From assembly GCA_903927615.1 (NCBI GenBank), contig CAIYNU010000025.1, forward strand, positions 1-58,660: DNA of 58,660 nt, in the 5' to 3' direction. The translations under genes were made by a program, and so were the position numbers. This document shows positions 39,178-48,877 of the stretch, piece after piece (position 1 is the stretch's first letter; the number at the start of each line of letters is the position of its first letter). The DNA is from an uncultured Rhodospirillales bacterium (GTDB lineage Bacteria; Pseudomonadota; Alphaproteobacteria; Azospirillales; Azospirillaceae). Below the pieces are notes generated by a model, which searched no databases, was not told where the DNA came from, and saw nothing but the letters and a program-made list of their open reading frames with translations.

Positions 39178-39354
39178 CTTGGTCCCCCTGGGGCGGGAGA
39201 GTAGCAAAGCCCATGTTCGGGGGATAGTCCCGGACCAAAAGTTCCGGGGTTGAGTGTCTCCCCGGTTCGCCCCGGCGCCCGCCACCGGCTGGTAACGCTC
39301 CTGTGATACCGTTACGCTTGTCGTCAGGTCAGCTTGGATAGTAGGAAAAGTCCC

Positions 39355-40179
39355 ATGACAGCGCAACCCGCAAAACTCGATGAGGTTGATTTCGGTGAGT
39401 TCTTATCCGATCAAGTGGACAAGAACTTATTGGAAATTGTAAAGACTATTAGTCTTCTTGAATGTAACGCAACAAACTATGCTGCATATTTGTGTAAAGT
39501 TTTTCCCGATGATGAGGTTATGAATAGTTTTTTGAAGACCTGGGGTCATGAAGAGTTCGAGCACGGAACGGCGCTGGGACGTTGGATCGAGCTTGCGGAT
39601 GCCAGCTATAATTTTCAAGATGCCGTAACTCGCTTTAATGCTGTTTTTAAATGCCCGGAAATCAGCGATACGAAATCAATCCGCCAGTCACCAATAGGCG
39701 AATTGCTGGCGCAAAGTATCGTCGAGACCGGCACCAGTACGCTTTATGATGCGATTGCCAAATCCTCACAGGAACCGCTTTTACGAAATTTGTGTAAGAT
39801 AATTGCTGATGATGAGTTCCGCCATTATAGATTATTCTGTGAGCAGATTGAACGTTATGGTGATCGTGACAAGATCGGTCCGGTCAATCGGCTTAAAATC
39901 GCTTTTGAACGCATTTTGGAAATCAGGAACGACGAGCTTGGTTGTGCCTACCATACGGCCAATCTTTATGATCGGCCATATGATCCCGGACTGGCGATCA
40001 GAGCTTATGAAAAACGGGCGTTCCCCCTGTATCATCGACAACATATCGCGTTGGGTATTGATATGACCGCCAACGCTTGTGGCTTCCGCGACAGCCGGCG
40101 ATGGCTTAAGTGCCTGTGCCCCATTGTCTGGTTGGCCATCACCACCAGGGCCCGGTATTTGGAGCCGATCGCGGATTGA
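39355..40179 (+). CDS. Ferritin-like diiron protein
   Basis: A 274-residue helical protein with the four-helix diiron pattern: Glu in LLECNATNYAAYL, EEFEHG (ExxH), Glu in IVETGTSTLYDAI and DDEFRHYRLF (ExxH). Such proteins include rubrerythrin-like peroxidases, oxygenases and iron oxidases; none of the rubredoxin cysteines are present and the exact chemistry is not clear. The last 60 residues add a Cys-containing hydrophobic segment (RRWLKCLCPIVWLAIT) that may touch the membrane. It is AT-rich compared with neighbouring genes, suggesting a separate origin. ATG 39355 has GGAAAAG before it and is preferred to ATG 39334. Confidence 0.82.
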   Translation: MTAQPAKLDEVDFGEFLSDQVDKNLLEIVKTISLLECNATNYAAYLCKVFPDDEVMNSFLKTWGHEEFEHGTALGRWIELADASYNFQDAVTRFNAVFKCPEISDTKSIRQSPIGELLAQSIVETGTSTLYDAIAKSSQEPLLRNLCKIIADDEFRHYRLFCEQIERYGDRDKIGPVNRLKIAFERILEIRNDELGCAYHTANLYDRPYDPGLAIRAYEKRAFPLYHRQHIALGIDMTANACGFRDSRRWLKCLCPIVWLAITTRARYLEPIAD

Positions 40180-40193
40180 CAGTAGCGCCTGGA

Positions 40194-41726
40194 TCAGTCG
40201 ATGGCGACCGGCGGCGCGCTTGCGGAATGCTCCCGTAGCACGGCGTCGTTTGCCGCCGAGACCTCCAGCAGCACCGCCTCGTACCCCCAAAGCGCGGCGA
40301 TGTGGCGGAGCACCGAGCGGGCGTCGGTGGGTTCCAGGAGCTGGCCGTGGGTGACCCGGTGGTGGAGAATCAGGCGGCGGTCGCCGGCGAGGTCGACATC
40401 GACGATCTGGATGTCGGGTTCCAGGTAGGCCAGGTCGTGTTGCCGTGCCAGGGTCTGGCGGATCGCGCGGTAGCCGCGCTCGTCGTGGATGCGCTCGACG
40501 CGAAGGACCGGTTCGTCGCTGTCATCGCGGACGTGGAACAGCCGCATCTTGCGAATCAAATTCGGGCTGAGAAACTGAAGGATGAAGCTTTCATCCCGAA
40601 ACGCGGCCCAGGCCTCGCGCAACACCCCCCAGCCGTCACCCTGGCCGGCGATCTCGGGGAACCACGCGCGATCCTCATCGGTGGGGGCCTCGGCGATGCG
40701 GCGAATATCCTGCATCATATTAAAACCGAAGGTGTAGGGATTGAGGCCGTTGTAGCGGGGGTCGTCAAAATCGGGTTGGAAGATCACGCTGGTATGGGAC
40801 TGTAAGAATTCCAGCATGGCGCCTTCGCCGATCAAACCGCGTTCCGACAGCCTGGTCATCACCGCATAGTGCACGGCGGTGGCGCAGCCTTCGTTCATCA
40901 ATTTGGTTTGCTTCTGGGGATAAAAATACTGGGCGATGTGGCGGACGATGCGCAACAGTTCCCGTTGCCACTGCTTCAGTCGGGGTGACTTCTTTTCCAG
41001 GAAATAGAGGATGTTTTCCTCGGGCAGGTCCAGCAGCTTCTTGCGGTCGCTTACGGCCTTGGGTTCCTGAACGACGCCGGCGCGCTTGGGCACCGTTCGC
41101 CACAGATCGTTGTAAATGCGTTGCTGGTATTCCCGTCGTTCCCGCTCGCGGGTCTCTTCCTGTCGCAGGTCAGGGGTGCGCGGACGGGGGTAACGGTGGA
41201 CCCCGTGATCCATCAGGGCGTGGGCGGCATCCAGGATGCGTTCGACCGCCTCGTGGCCGTGGCGTTCCTCACAGCGGGCGACATAGCCCTTGGCGAAGTC
41301 AAGATAGTCGAGAATGCCCCGGGCGTCGGTCCATTGTTGGAACAAGTTGTTATTTTTAAAGAAATGATTGTGTCCGAAGGCGGCATGGGCCATCACCACC
41401 GCCTGGAGCATCATGGAATTTTCTTCCATGATATAGCTGAGGCACGGGCTTGAATTGATCACGATCTCGTAGGCCAAGCCACGCAGACCCCGGCGATAGA
41501 GGGCTTCGTCGCGGGCGAACCGTTTGCCGAACGACCAGTGCTTGTACATCAACGGCATGCCGATCGACGAATAGGCGTCGAGCATCTGTTCGGCGGTAAT
41601 CACTTCGATTTGATTGGGGTAGATGTCGAGGCCCAGTTCGGTCACGGCAATGGCTTCGATGGCGTCGTAGGTCCGCCACAGCTTGTCGTAGTCCCAATCC
41701 GCACCCTCGAACAGTAACGCGCTCAT
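40194..41726 (-). CDS. SpoVR/YcgB family protein
   Basis: A 510-residue protein of the SpoVR family. It starts MSALLFEGADWDYDKLW and contains YPNQIEVITAEQMLDAYSSI, MPLMYKHWSFGKRF and the metal-like LAYEIVINSSPCLSYIMEEN, all family hallmarks. The gene is the third of the leftward operon prkA-yeaH-spoVR, a widespread set linked to stationary phase, nitrogen starvation and stress (E. coli yeaG-yeaH and ycgB). Biochemical role is unsettled. Spacing from yeaH is 40 bases. ATG 41726 is the start of the conserved part; the longer frame to 41870 is not. Confidence 0.95.
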   Translation of the reverse strand: MSALLFEGADWDYDKLWRTYDAIEAIAVTELGLDIYPNQIEVITAEQMLDAYSSIGMPLMYKHWSFGKRFARDEALYRRGLRGLAYEIVINSSPCLSYIMEENSMMLQAVVMAHAAFGHNHFFKNNNLFQQWTDARGILDYLDFAKGYVARCEERHGHEAVERILDAAHALMDHGVHRYPRPRTPDLRQEETRERERREYQQRIYNDLWRTVPKRAGVVQEPKAVSDRKKLLDLPEENILYFLEKKSPRLKQWQRELLRIVRHIAQYFYPQKQTKLMNEGCATAVHYAVMTRLSERGLIGEGAMLEFLQSHTSVIFQPDFDDPRYNGLNPYTFGFNMMQDIRRIAEAPTDEDRAWFPEIAGQGDGWGVLREAWAAFRDESFILQFLSPNLIRKMRLFHVRDDSDEPVLRVERIHDERGYRAIRQTLARQHDLAYLEPDIQIVDVDLAGDRRLILHHRVTHGQLLEPTDARSVLRHIAALWGYEAVLLEVSAANDAVLREHSASAPPVAID

Positions 41727-41766
41727 CAAGGACCCCTTGGTTGGCAGCGACCCATGGTCGGTCAGG

Positions 41767-43056
41767 TCAGGCGTGGGCGCGGTTGCGGGCGAACAGGTCC
41801 CGGAACACCGGGAAGATGTCGCGCCGGGTCCGGACCCGGCGCATAGCCAGGGTCTGGCTGGCCTCGGCAATCATCCGATAGGTTCGCCACAACTCGGTGT
41901 CGCGTTCGAAGACGCCGGTGCCGGTGTGATATTCGGCGGCGACTTCAATATAGGCAAAGTATTGGCAGAGCGGTAAGATTCCGTCCCGAAGCAGGGCCGC
42001 CGTCCTGGCGTTGTCACTGATCAGGTTGTCGCCATCCGAGGCTTGCGCGGCATAGATGTTCCAGTCTTCGATGGGATAGCGTTCCTTAAGGACGCGCTGC
42101 ATTTCCACCAATGCGGTCGAAACCACCGTGCCGCCGGTCTCGGTGCTGTAAAAGAAGGTTGGCTCGTCAACCTCCTTGGCTTCATGGGTATGGCGGATAA
42201 AGACGATGTCCACCGCCTGGTAGCGGCGCCGCAAAAACAAGTAGAGCAGGATGTAAAACCGCTTGGCCAGGTCCTTCATGTGTTCGGTCATCGATCCCGA
42301 AACATCCATCAGGCAGAACATCACCGCCTGGGCAATGGGCTTGGGCACCGCCTGATAGCGGTTGTAGCGGACATCGACCGGATCGATATAGGGCACCCGG
42401 CGCGATCGTCGGCGCAACAGCTCGATCTGTTCGGTCATCGCCCGGATGGCATCGGGATCGCCACCCTCCGCCTCCAGCTCGGCCCGTTCCTGCTCGAGTG
42501 CGGCGATGTCTTCGGGTTTGGGGCGCCGGAGCGCGATGCGCCGTGACAGGCTGTTGCGCATGGTGCGCACCAGATTAAGCGTGTTCGGCGAACCCGTCAC
42601 CGAAAAGCCGGCGCGCATCAGGGTGGTGGCTTGGGCTTGCTTGATCTTGTGTTTGATCAGGTCGGGCAGTTCCAGGTCATCAAGGAAGATGTCGAGGAAT
42701 TCATCCCGACTGAGCACGAATCGAAATTCGTCCTCGCCTTCACCATCCGCGGCCCCTTGGGACCCCCGGCCCCCGCCCTCGGGCGGGCGTGGGATAGTAT
42801 CGCCTTCCGCGAACGCCTTGTTGCCGGGAAGCACATGTTCACGCTGGCCGCTGGTGGCGGCCCGCCGGAATGATGGTTCGTGGACGCCCCCGGCCGGAAT
42901 CGTGATCCGGTCCCCGTTCTCAATGTCCTGAATCCCGCGCTTGGCCGAGGCATCGCGGACCGCCTTGACCACCTGTTCCCGGGCACGGCGCAGAAACCGC
43001 TGGCGATTGGCCAGGCTTTTGCCGGGGGGATTGAGGCGGCGGTCGATGATGTTCAT
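41767..43056 (-). CDS. yeaH: YeaH/DUF444 protein
   Basis: A 429-residue member of UPF0229. The family opening MNIIDRRLNPPGKSLANRQR is present, then a charged central linker, and a von Willebrand A-like domain with the MIDAS motif FCLMDVSGSMTEHMKDLAKR near residue 250. It lies in the middle of the prkA-yeaH-spoVR operon, and such VWA proteins are usually partners of AAA+ ATPases, here PrkA. Function is not defined biochemically in most species. The start ATG at 43056 lies 131 bases after prkA. Confidence 0.95.
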   Translation of the reverse strand: MNIIDRRLNPPGKSLANRQRFLRRAREQVVKAVRDASAKRGIQDIENGDRITIPAGGVHEPSFRRAATSGQREHVLPGNKAFAEGDTIPRPPEGGGRGSQGAADGEGEDEFRFVLSRDEFLDIFLDDLELPDLIKHKIKQAQATTLMRAGFSVTGSPNTLNLVRTMRNSLSRRIALRRPKPEDIAALEQERAELEAEGGDPDAIRAMTEQIELLRRRSRRVPYIDPVDVRYNRYQAVPKPIAQAVMFCLMDVSGSMTEHMKDLAKRFYILLYLFLRRRYQAVDIVFIRHTHEAKEVDEPTFFYSTETGGTVVSTALVEMQRVLKERYPIEDWNIYAAQASDGDNLISDNARTAALLRDGILPLCQYFAYIEVAAEYHTGTGVFERDTELWRTYRMIAEASQTLAMRRVRTRRDIFPVFRDLFARNRAHA

Positions 43057-43187
43057 GGCGGTTTCCCAAGGCCCCCGGCCAAAGGTTGGGTTAAGGGTAA
43101 GGCACCGGCGGGCTTCCGCCCCCCAAGGGGGTCATGTTAACGGTCATCGGTGGTGACGCGCGTCGGGATGACCCGCGGACGACCGCC

Positions 43188-45134
43188 TTAGCCCGCCTGC
43201 TTGACCCGCATGTACCATTCGACCAGTCGCCGCACCTGACGCTCGGTATAACCGCGGGTGATCATGCGGTTGACGAAGTCGCTGTGTTTCTTTTCGGTAT
43301 CGCTGTCTTTCTTGGATCCGAAACTGATCACCGGTAGCAGGTCTTCCACTTGACTGAACATCCGCCGCTCGATCACATCCCGGATTTTCTCGTAGGAATT
43401 CCAGGACGGGTTGCGGCCGCCATTATGAGCCCGGGCACGGAGTGCGAACTTCACGACCTCATAGCGGAAGTCCTTGGGGTTGGCGATTCCGGCCGGCTTT
43501 TCGGTCTTGCTGAGTTCCTGGTTCAGCAGCTCCCGGCTGAGCAGTTGTCCGGTGTCGGGGTCCTTGAAGTCCTGATCTTCGATCCAGGCGTCGGCGAGGT
43601 CGACATAGCGGTCGAACAAATTCTGGCCGTAATCATGGTAGGATTCCAGATAGGCTTTCTGAATCTCGTTGCCAATGAATTCGGCATACCGTTTGGCCAA
43701 TTCATCCTTAATGAATTCCAGATACTTCTTTTCGACTTCCTCTGGGAACTGCTCTCGTTTGATGGATTGTTCCAGCACATACATCAGATGGACCGGATCC
43801 GCCGAAATTTCCGAAGTATCGTAGTTAAAGGTGGCGGCCAACACTTTAAACGCGAAGCGTGTCGAGACTCCGTCCATGCCCTCGTCGACCCCGCCAGCGT
43901 CGCGGTATTCCTGCATGGTCTTGGCCTTGGGATCCGTCTCCTTCAAGCTCTCGCCGTCGTAAATGCGCATCTTCGAGTACAGGCTTGAATTGGTGTGGGC
44001 ACGCAGGCGGGTCAGCACCGAAAACCGCGCCATCATCTCCAAGGTGGCGGGCGCACAGGGCGCACTGGCCAGATCACTGGTGCGGATCAACTTTTCGTAG
44101 ATGTGCCGTTCTTCGGTCAGGCGCAGCACGTAAGGCACCTTGATGACGCAGATGCGGTCGATGAAGGCTTCGTTGTTCTTGTTATTCTTAAAGGTCGTCC
44201 ACTCGGCTTCGTTGGAGTGGGCGAGGATCATGCCCTGATAGGGAATCCCGCCAATATTTTCCGAGCCGACATAGTTCCCTTCCTGGGTGGCGGTCAGCAG
44301 CGGATGAAGCATTTTGATCGGCGCCTTGAACATTTCGACGAATTCCATCATCCCCTGGGTTGACCGGCTGAGGCCACCCGAGAAGTTGTAGGCGTCGGGA
44401 TCGTTCTGGCTGAACAACTCAAGCTTGCGGATGTCGACCTTGCCGACCAGACTGGAGATGTCCTGATTGTTTTCGTCGCCCGGTTCGGTCTTGGTGATGC
44501 CGATTTGCCGGAGCTTGGAGGGGTAAAGCTTGACCACCCGGAACCGATTGATATCGCCGCCGAACTCGTCGAGCCGCTTCACCGCCCAAGGCGACATCAG
44601 ACCGGTCAGGCGGCGGCGCGGGATGCCGAACCGATCCTCCAGCATCGGTCCCATGTCGTCGGGGTCGAACAGGCCGAGCGGTGATTCGAACAGCGGGCTG
44701 ACATCCTTGCCGGCGCGCAGGGTATAGATCGGCCGGCGCTCCATCAGACTTTTCAGGCGCTCGGCCAGCGAAGACTTGCCGCCGCCCACCGGTCCCAGCA
44801 GATACAGAATCTGCTTGCGTTCTTCCAACCCTTGCGCCGCATGCCGGAAAAAACCAACGATGCGCTCGATGGTTTCCTCCATCCCGTAGAAATCGGCGAA
44901 TTCCGGGTAAATTTTCATGGTACGGTTCATGAAAATACGGCCGAGGCGGGCATCTTTGGAGGTATCGATGATTTCCGGTTGACCGATGGCCGCCAACAAT
45001 CGCTCGTGTGCCGACGCATAGGTCAGCGGATCGTCCCGGCAGGCCTCAAGGTATTCCATGAGCATCATGTCGGATTCCCGTCGCCGCTCATAGGCGCTGG
45101 TGTATCGGGAAAACAGTTCATCGGACGACGCCAT
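43188..45134 (-). CDS. prkA: PrkA family serine protein kinase (AAA+ ATPase)
   Basis: A 648-residue PrkA/YeaG protein. Near residue 110 the Walker A motif LLGPVGGGKSSLAERL appears, and the early segment DARLGRIFMNRTMKIYPEFA and the block FNYDTSEISADPVHLMYVLE are family marks. PrkA is an AAA+ ATPase with reported protein kinase activity and acts in carbon and nitrogen stress responses. It heads the operon prkA-yeaH-spoVR. ATG 45134 is chosen because GGAG lies eight bases before it; the longer frame to 45194 is not supported. Confidence 0.96.
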   Translation of the reverse strand: MASSDELFSRYTSAYERRRESDMMLMEYLEACRDDPLTYASAHERLLAAIGQPEIIDTSKDARLGRIFMNRTMKIYPEFADFYGMEETIERIVGFFRHAAQGLEERKQILYLLGPVGGGKSSLAERLKSLMERRPIYTLRAGKDVSPLFESPLGLFDPDDMGPMLEDRFGIPRRRLTGLMSPWAVKRLDEFGGDINRFRVVKLYPSKLRQIGITKTEPGDENNQDISSLVGKVDIRKLELFSQNDPDAYNFSGGLSRSTQGMMEFVEMFKAPIKMLHPLLTATQEGNYVGSENIGGIPYQGMILAHSNEAEWTTFKNNKNNEAFIDRICVIKVPYVLRLTEERHIYEKLIRTSDLASAPCAPATLEMMARFSVLTRLRAHTNSSLYSKMRIYDGESLKETDPKAKTMQEYRDAGGVDEGMDGVSTRFAFKVLAATFNYDTSEISADPVHLMYVLEQSIKREQFPEEVEKKYLEFIKDELAKRYAEFIGNEIQKAYLESYHDYGQNLFDRYVDLADAWIEDQDFKDPDTGQLLSRELLNQELSKTEKPAGIANPKDFRYEVVKFALRARAHNGGRNPSWNSYEKIRDVIERRMFSQVEDLLPVISFGSKKDSDTEKKHSDFVNRMITRGYTERQVRRLVEWYMRVKQAG

Positions 45135-45542
45135 GCCCCGCTCCGTGATGTCCAGTCGTGGTGCCCCGGCGGGACACCCTTCACCCGGTCCCAAGGGAAA
45201 CCAGGGGGTCCCAATCGATAAAAAGCGGCCAATCCGGTTCGAAAGAGGTCTCAGGTCACCGGCCGCCGTGGCGGATACCAGACTAATCTATGGCTGCTGT
45301 GCCGGTTGTCCAGAATGTCGGGGCCACGCGCCGGGTGTTTGTTCTGTGACCATCGGTCCGTCACCTCCTGACAGTATGGCATGGGGAGATTAAGAGACGG
45401 TAGCGTCCGTGTGCTTCGACGGCACCGCTCCAAGCGTATCGGCCGTGTCTTTTGGGCGGTGGTGGCGACGGATCGCTTGCGATTTTCCGCCGCAGGCAAA
45501 TAATGCCACCGGTGTTCCAGGTTAGCGAGTGGCGGGACGTGA
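45135..45542. other. Divergent intergenic region between prkA and the J-domain gene
   Basis: The 408 bases contain no open frame with a ribosome binding site and must hold both the leftward prkA promoter and the rightward J-domain promoter. I looked for a sigma-54 type GG-N10-GC element facing prkA and did not find a clear one. Confidence 0.45.
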
Positions 45543-46772
45543 ATGGTGGATAGCCCCGAACGCAGGGATCCGATGGGCTACTATGCGCGGCTGGGTGTGC
45601 CCCCGACCGCCACGGCCGAACGGATCAAGCTGGCCTTTCGCCAACAGGCCAAACATGTTCATCCGGATCGGAATGTCGGTGCGGGTGCCAAGGACGCTTT
45701 TCAGCGTCTGAACGAGGCCTATCAGGTCTTGAGCGATCCGGCGGCACGGGCGCAGTACGATGCCCGCGCGCTGGAGCGTCCGGCATCGCCGCCACCGCCG
45801 CCCTCTCCATCGGCGTCTGCCCGTCCGGCTGCCGGCCGGTTCCGGCCGGTTCCGGCTTCGGCTGCAGGGGCCGCCGAAGGGGTCGTGGTGCCCGTCGCCT
45901 GTTCGGGCTGCGGCGCCATCACCGCGCAACCGCGCTACACCATTTACTGGCGGGTGGTGAGCTTTGTGGTGGGAACGCTGCGCCAACCGGTCCAGGGCGT
46001 ATTTTGTCGACGCTGTGCCGACCGTCGCGGCCTCGCGGCCTCGGCGACCACTTGGGCGCTGGGTTGGTGGGGCGTGCCGTGGGGACCATTCTGGACGGTC
46101 AAGGCGCTGTGGTGCAATCTGCGCGGCGGGGAGCGTCCGGCAGATCTCAATGCTTCGCTGCTTCGCCAGCAGGCGCTCTATTTCTGGGCAACCGGCAAAC
46201 CGGCCCTGGCGCGGGCGGCGCTGGATCAGGCGACCCGGCTGGTCGAGCGTCCCGAACTGCGGCAAAAGCTCGAGAAGATGCGTCTCTTGATCGGCGAGGG
46301 GGGGCGCGAGCACCTGGTGGACCGCTGGCGACCGGCCGCATCCTGGGCCTTTTATCTTCACCTGCTGCCGGTGGTGGTGGTCACGGCCGGGATGCTGGCG
46401 CTGGCCGGTCATCTGGTGCTGACCGTCGGCCCGCCACCGACACTCGCCACCGGTCCGGCGGCAACCGTCGGTGCGACCCCACCCGTCCACCCGCCCTCGG
46501 CGACCACCGCCGCGCCGCCGCCGTCATCGCCACCATCCCGGTCCGCGGACGGTGCGTCGCCACCGGAGCGTTGGCATGTCAAGGCGGGTACCCTGACCCT
46601 GCGTGACGGTCCGGGCGCCGGGCATCTGGCCATCGGGCGGTTGCATCAGTCCGACTCGGTAGAGATCATCGCCCGCATCGACGGTTGGGTGCGGGTCAGG
46701 ACCGCGCTTGGCCAGGTGGGGTTTGTCGCGCAGGACTTCCTGGCGGCCGGGGCCGGTGATGACGAGGAATAG
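45543..46772 (+). CDS. J-domain membrane protein with C-terminal SH3 domain
   Basis: A 409-residue protein. Residues 10-78 form a DnaJ domain with the HPD motif (HVHPDRNVG) and YQVLSDPAARAQYDA. A CxxC zinc-ribbon-like pair follows: CSGCG near 120 and CRRCAD near 155. A short Trp-rich segment and a TPR-like helical unit (FWATGKPALARAALDQATRL) come next. One membrane segment (about 262-285, LLPVVVVTAGMLALAGHLVL) places the C-terminal part outside the cytoplasm: a Pro/Thr linker and an SH3b domain (WHVKAGTLTLRDGPG to FVAQDFL). J domains call DnaK to a substrate, here at the membrane, while the SH3b may bind peptidoglycan. ATG 45543 follows GGGACG. Confidence 0.87.
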   Translation: MVDSPERRDPMGYYARLGVPPTATAERIKLAFRQQAKHVHPDRNVGAGAKDAFQRLNEAYQVLSDPAARAQYDARALERPASPPPPPSPSASARPAAGRFRPVPASAAGAAEGVVVPVACSGCGAITAQPRYTIYWRVVSFVVGTLRQPVQGVFCRRCADRRGLAASATTWALGWWGVPWGPFWTVKALWCNLRGGERPADLNASLLRQQALYFWATGKPALARAALDQATRLVERPELRQKLEKMRLLIGEGGREHLVDRWRPAASWAFYLHLLPVVVVTAGMLALAGHLVLTVGPPPTLATGPAATVGATPPVHPPSATTAAPPPSSPPSRSADGASPPERWHVKAGTLTLRDGPGAGHLAIGRLHQSDSVEIIARIDGWVRVRTALGQVGFVAQDFLAAGAGDDEE

Positions 46773-46783
46773 GGGGCGAACGG

Positions 46784-47614
46784 TTACGGGTTCATCAGCC
46801 AGTGATTAATGCGGGAGAGATGGGGGCTGCGTTTGGTGTTGATATACATATCGTCGCAGTAACTGACGTTTCTGGGCAATCGCATATATTCGTTGCGCAG
46901 CAGCAGCTCACATATTTTTTCGCGACTGTCGGTGAAATTATGTTCGACCGATATGATTTTGAACGTATACTGTTTGAAATCAAACGCATTGAGTATCTCG
47001 AGTTCGCTGCCCTCGGTATCGATGGACAGATAATCGATGATCCTTGGCGCCTGGTGTTCGCCCAGCAGATCCAGGAGGGAAACGGTTTCCACCGACACCA
47101 GTTGTTTCCTGGCTTGGCGGGCGGCGGTATGGCAATCGCCGTTTTCAAAGGTCTCCAGGGTGCCCAGTTCCGGGGCGTTCGGCACCACATTGAAATCAAA
47201 CGTTTTCCGCGACTCGGACCAGACGCAGCGGTTGTCGATGATGCACGACCGGTGTTCCCGGCACCGGTCGGAAAAAAATTGATTGGGTTCGGCGATGATT
47301 CCTTTCCAATTAAAATTCTTCTCGAACATATAGGAATTGGACAGGTTGAAGCCGTCGAAACCGCCAAACTCCACATAATAGCCACTGGTGTTGGACGTTG
47401 ACGTCTTGCTCCAGCAGTTGAGCAGCAGCGCGACCCAGAGATCTTGGGACAGTTGCGATTTGTGGGTGTCGGCCAGGTAGGGGGCCTGGTTGGCAAGATA
47501 AAAAGTGTAAAACTGCTTCTCGATTCCGTTCAACGGGAGCGTCTCGATCACCTCCCGGATGGTTCCGTTTAACAGGCCATCCAGGATGGAAATCACCGTC
47601 TGAACCGAGGACAT
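46784..47614 (-). CDS. FkbM family methyltransferase
   Basis: A 276-residue S-adenosylmethionine-dependent methyltransferase. The AdoMet motif is YYVEFGGFDGFNLSNSYMFE, followed by GIIAEPNQFFSDRC, and IDYLSIDTEGSELEILNAF is the family signature. FkbM enzymes place O-methyl groups on sugars or small molecules. The N-terminal 80 residues are an extra helical segment. It lies 12 bases after folD in the leftward operon. Composition is poorer in GC than the rest of the operon, so it may be a late addition. It is convergent with the J-domain gene, with an 11-base gap. Confidence 0.9.
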   Translation of the reverse strand: MSSVQTVISILDGLLNGTIREVIETLPLNGIEKQFYTFYLANQAPYLADTHKSQLSQDLWVALLLNCWSKTSTSNTSGYYVEFGGFDGFNLSNSYMFEKNFNWKGIIAEPNQFFSDRCREHRSCIIDNRCVWSESRKTFDFNVVPNAPELGTLETFENGDCHTAARQARKQLVSVETVSLLDLLGEHQAPRIIDYLSIDTEGSELEILNAFDFKQYTFKIISVEHNFTDSREKICELLLRNEYMRLPRNVSYCDDMYINTKRSPHLSRINHWLMNP

Positions 47615-47626
47615 GATTGTTGACCC

Positions 47627-48535
47627 TTATGGCTTCGCCTCGGCGGGAACCGGCCTTCCGGCTTGACGACAGGCGGCGGCCAGGGTGTTAACCAACAGGC
47701 AGGCGATGGTCATGGGGCCGACCCCGCCCGGGACCGGCGTGACTGCGCCCGCAACCGCCAGCGCCTCGGCAAAACAAACATCACCCACCAGCCGGCCGCC
47801 CCCGGTCTCGCCGCAAGCCGGCGGCAACCGGTTCATGCCGACATCAATGACCACCGCGCCCGGCTTGATCCAGTCGCCGCGCACCAGCTCCGGTCGGCCG
47901 ACCGCCGCCACCAGGATATCGGCATGCCGGCAGGCTTCGGCAAGATCCCTGGTCCGGGAATGGGCCATGGTCACGGTACAGTCGGCATTAAGCAACAGTT
48001 GCGCCATCGGCCGCCCGACGATGGTCGACCGCCCGATCACCAGGGCCTGCCGGCCGGCCAGATGGGGTCCCAACACGTCACGCAACAGCATCAGGCAGCC
48101 CAACGGCGTACACGGCACCACCCCGGGGCGGCCCACCGCCAGCAAGCCGGCGTTGATGACATGGAAACCGTCGGCATCTTTTTCCGGAGCGATGGCGGCC
48201 AGCACCGCCGCGGTGTCGAGCTGGCGCGGCAATGGCAACTGCACCAGGATGCCATGCACCGCCGGGTCGCGGTTCAGCCGCTCGATCAGGGCCAGCAGCG
48301 TGCCCTGGTCGGTGTCGGCGGCCAACCGATGATCAAAAGAGTGCATCGCGGCACTTTCCAGCGCCCGCTCCTTGTTGCGGACATACACCGCACTGGCGGG
48401 ATCGTCACCCACCAGCACCACCGCCAGTCCGGGCACAATGCCGGTTCGGGCGGCCAGGTCCGCCGCCTGTTCCGCCACCCGAGCCCGCAGGCCGGCGGCG
48501 AAGGCCTTTCCATCGATCAGGGACGCTTGGCTCAT
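47627..48535 (-). CDS. folD: Bifunctional methylenetetrahydrofolate dehydrogenase/cyclohydrolase
   Basis: A 302-residue cytoplasmic enzyme that oxidises 5,10-methylene-tetrahydrofolate to the methenyl form and hydrolyses it to 10-formyl-tetrahydrofolate. Motifs: [13 protein letters not shown] (catalytic Lys), [16 protein letters not shown], and [20 protein letters not shown]. The NADP site lies at [19 protein letters not shown]. Length matches the family. The start overlaps the stop of the upstream yggU gene (ATGA). Confidence 0.97.
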   Translation of the reverse strand: MSQASLIDGKAFAAGLRARVAEQAADLAARTGIVPGLAVVLVGDDPASAVYVRNKERALESAAMHSFDHRLAADTDQGTLLALIERLNRDPAVHGILVQLPLPRQLDTAAVLAAIAPEKDADGFHVINAGLLAVGRPGVVPCTPLGCLMLLRDVLGPHLAGRQALVIGRSTIVGRPMAQLLLNADCTVTMAHSRTRDLAEACRHADILVAAVGRPELVRGDWIKPGAVVIDVGMNRLPPACGETGGGRLVGDVCFAEALAVAGAVTPVPGGVGPMTIACLLVNTLAAACRQAGRPVPAEAKP

Positions 48536-48876
48536 GGTCTGTGGTCCTCGGGAAGAACGCCGACCAACCGTGGCAGCAACTGCTCCGGCGACCCGGAGAC
48601 GTGAATGATCTTATGACGATCGGCGGCGCCGGCGATCAGACTCAGGCTGGATTTGGGCACCCGCCAGCTTTTGGCCAGGAACTTGATCACCGCGTCGTTG
48701 GCGCGGCCGTCCTCGGCCACCGCCGTTACCGAAACCTTGAGCGCCTGGCCACCGTCGACGGTCGCGGCCAATCCCGAAAACCCGGTGCGCGACGCCCCGG
48801 GCGTCACCCGCAGGATCACGCGGATGCCATCGGTCATCGCCACGAACGGAGAGGCGCCCCGGTCCCCGGCGCTCAC
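48532..48876 (-). CDS. yggU: YggU/DUF167 family protein
   Basis: A 114-residue protein of UPF0235. [20 protein letters not shown] and [20 protein letters not shown] with [20 protein letters not shown] are the family marks; function unknown. Start GTG 48876 is chosen because it immediately follows the yggT stop (TGACGTG); ATG 48897 or ATG 48837 are alternatives. It lies between yggT and folD and overlaps folD by four bases. Confidence 0.88.
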   Translation of the reverse strand: MSAGDRGASPFVAMTDGIRVILRVTPGASRTGFSGLAATVDGGQALKVSVTAVAEDGRANDAVIKFLAKSWRVPKSSLSLIAGAADRHKIIHVSGSPEQLLPRLVGVLPEDHRP

Positions 48877-48877
48877 G

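Noticed and set aside
45195-45500. Sigma-54 promoter for prkA
   Set aside because: No convincing GG-N10-GC element at the right spacing was seen.
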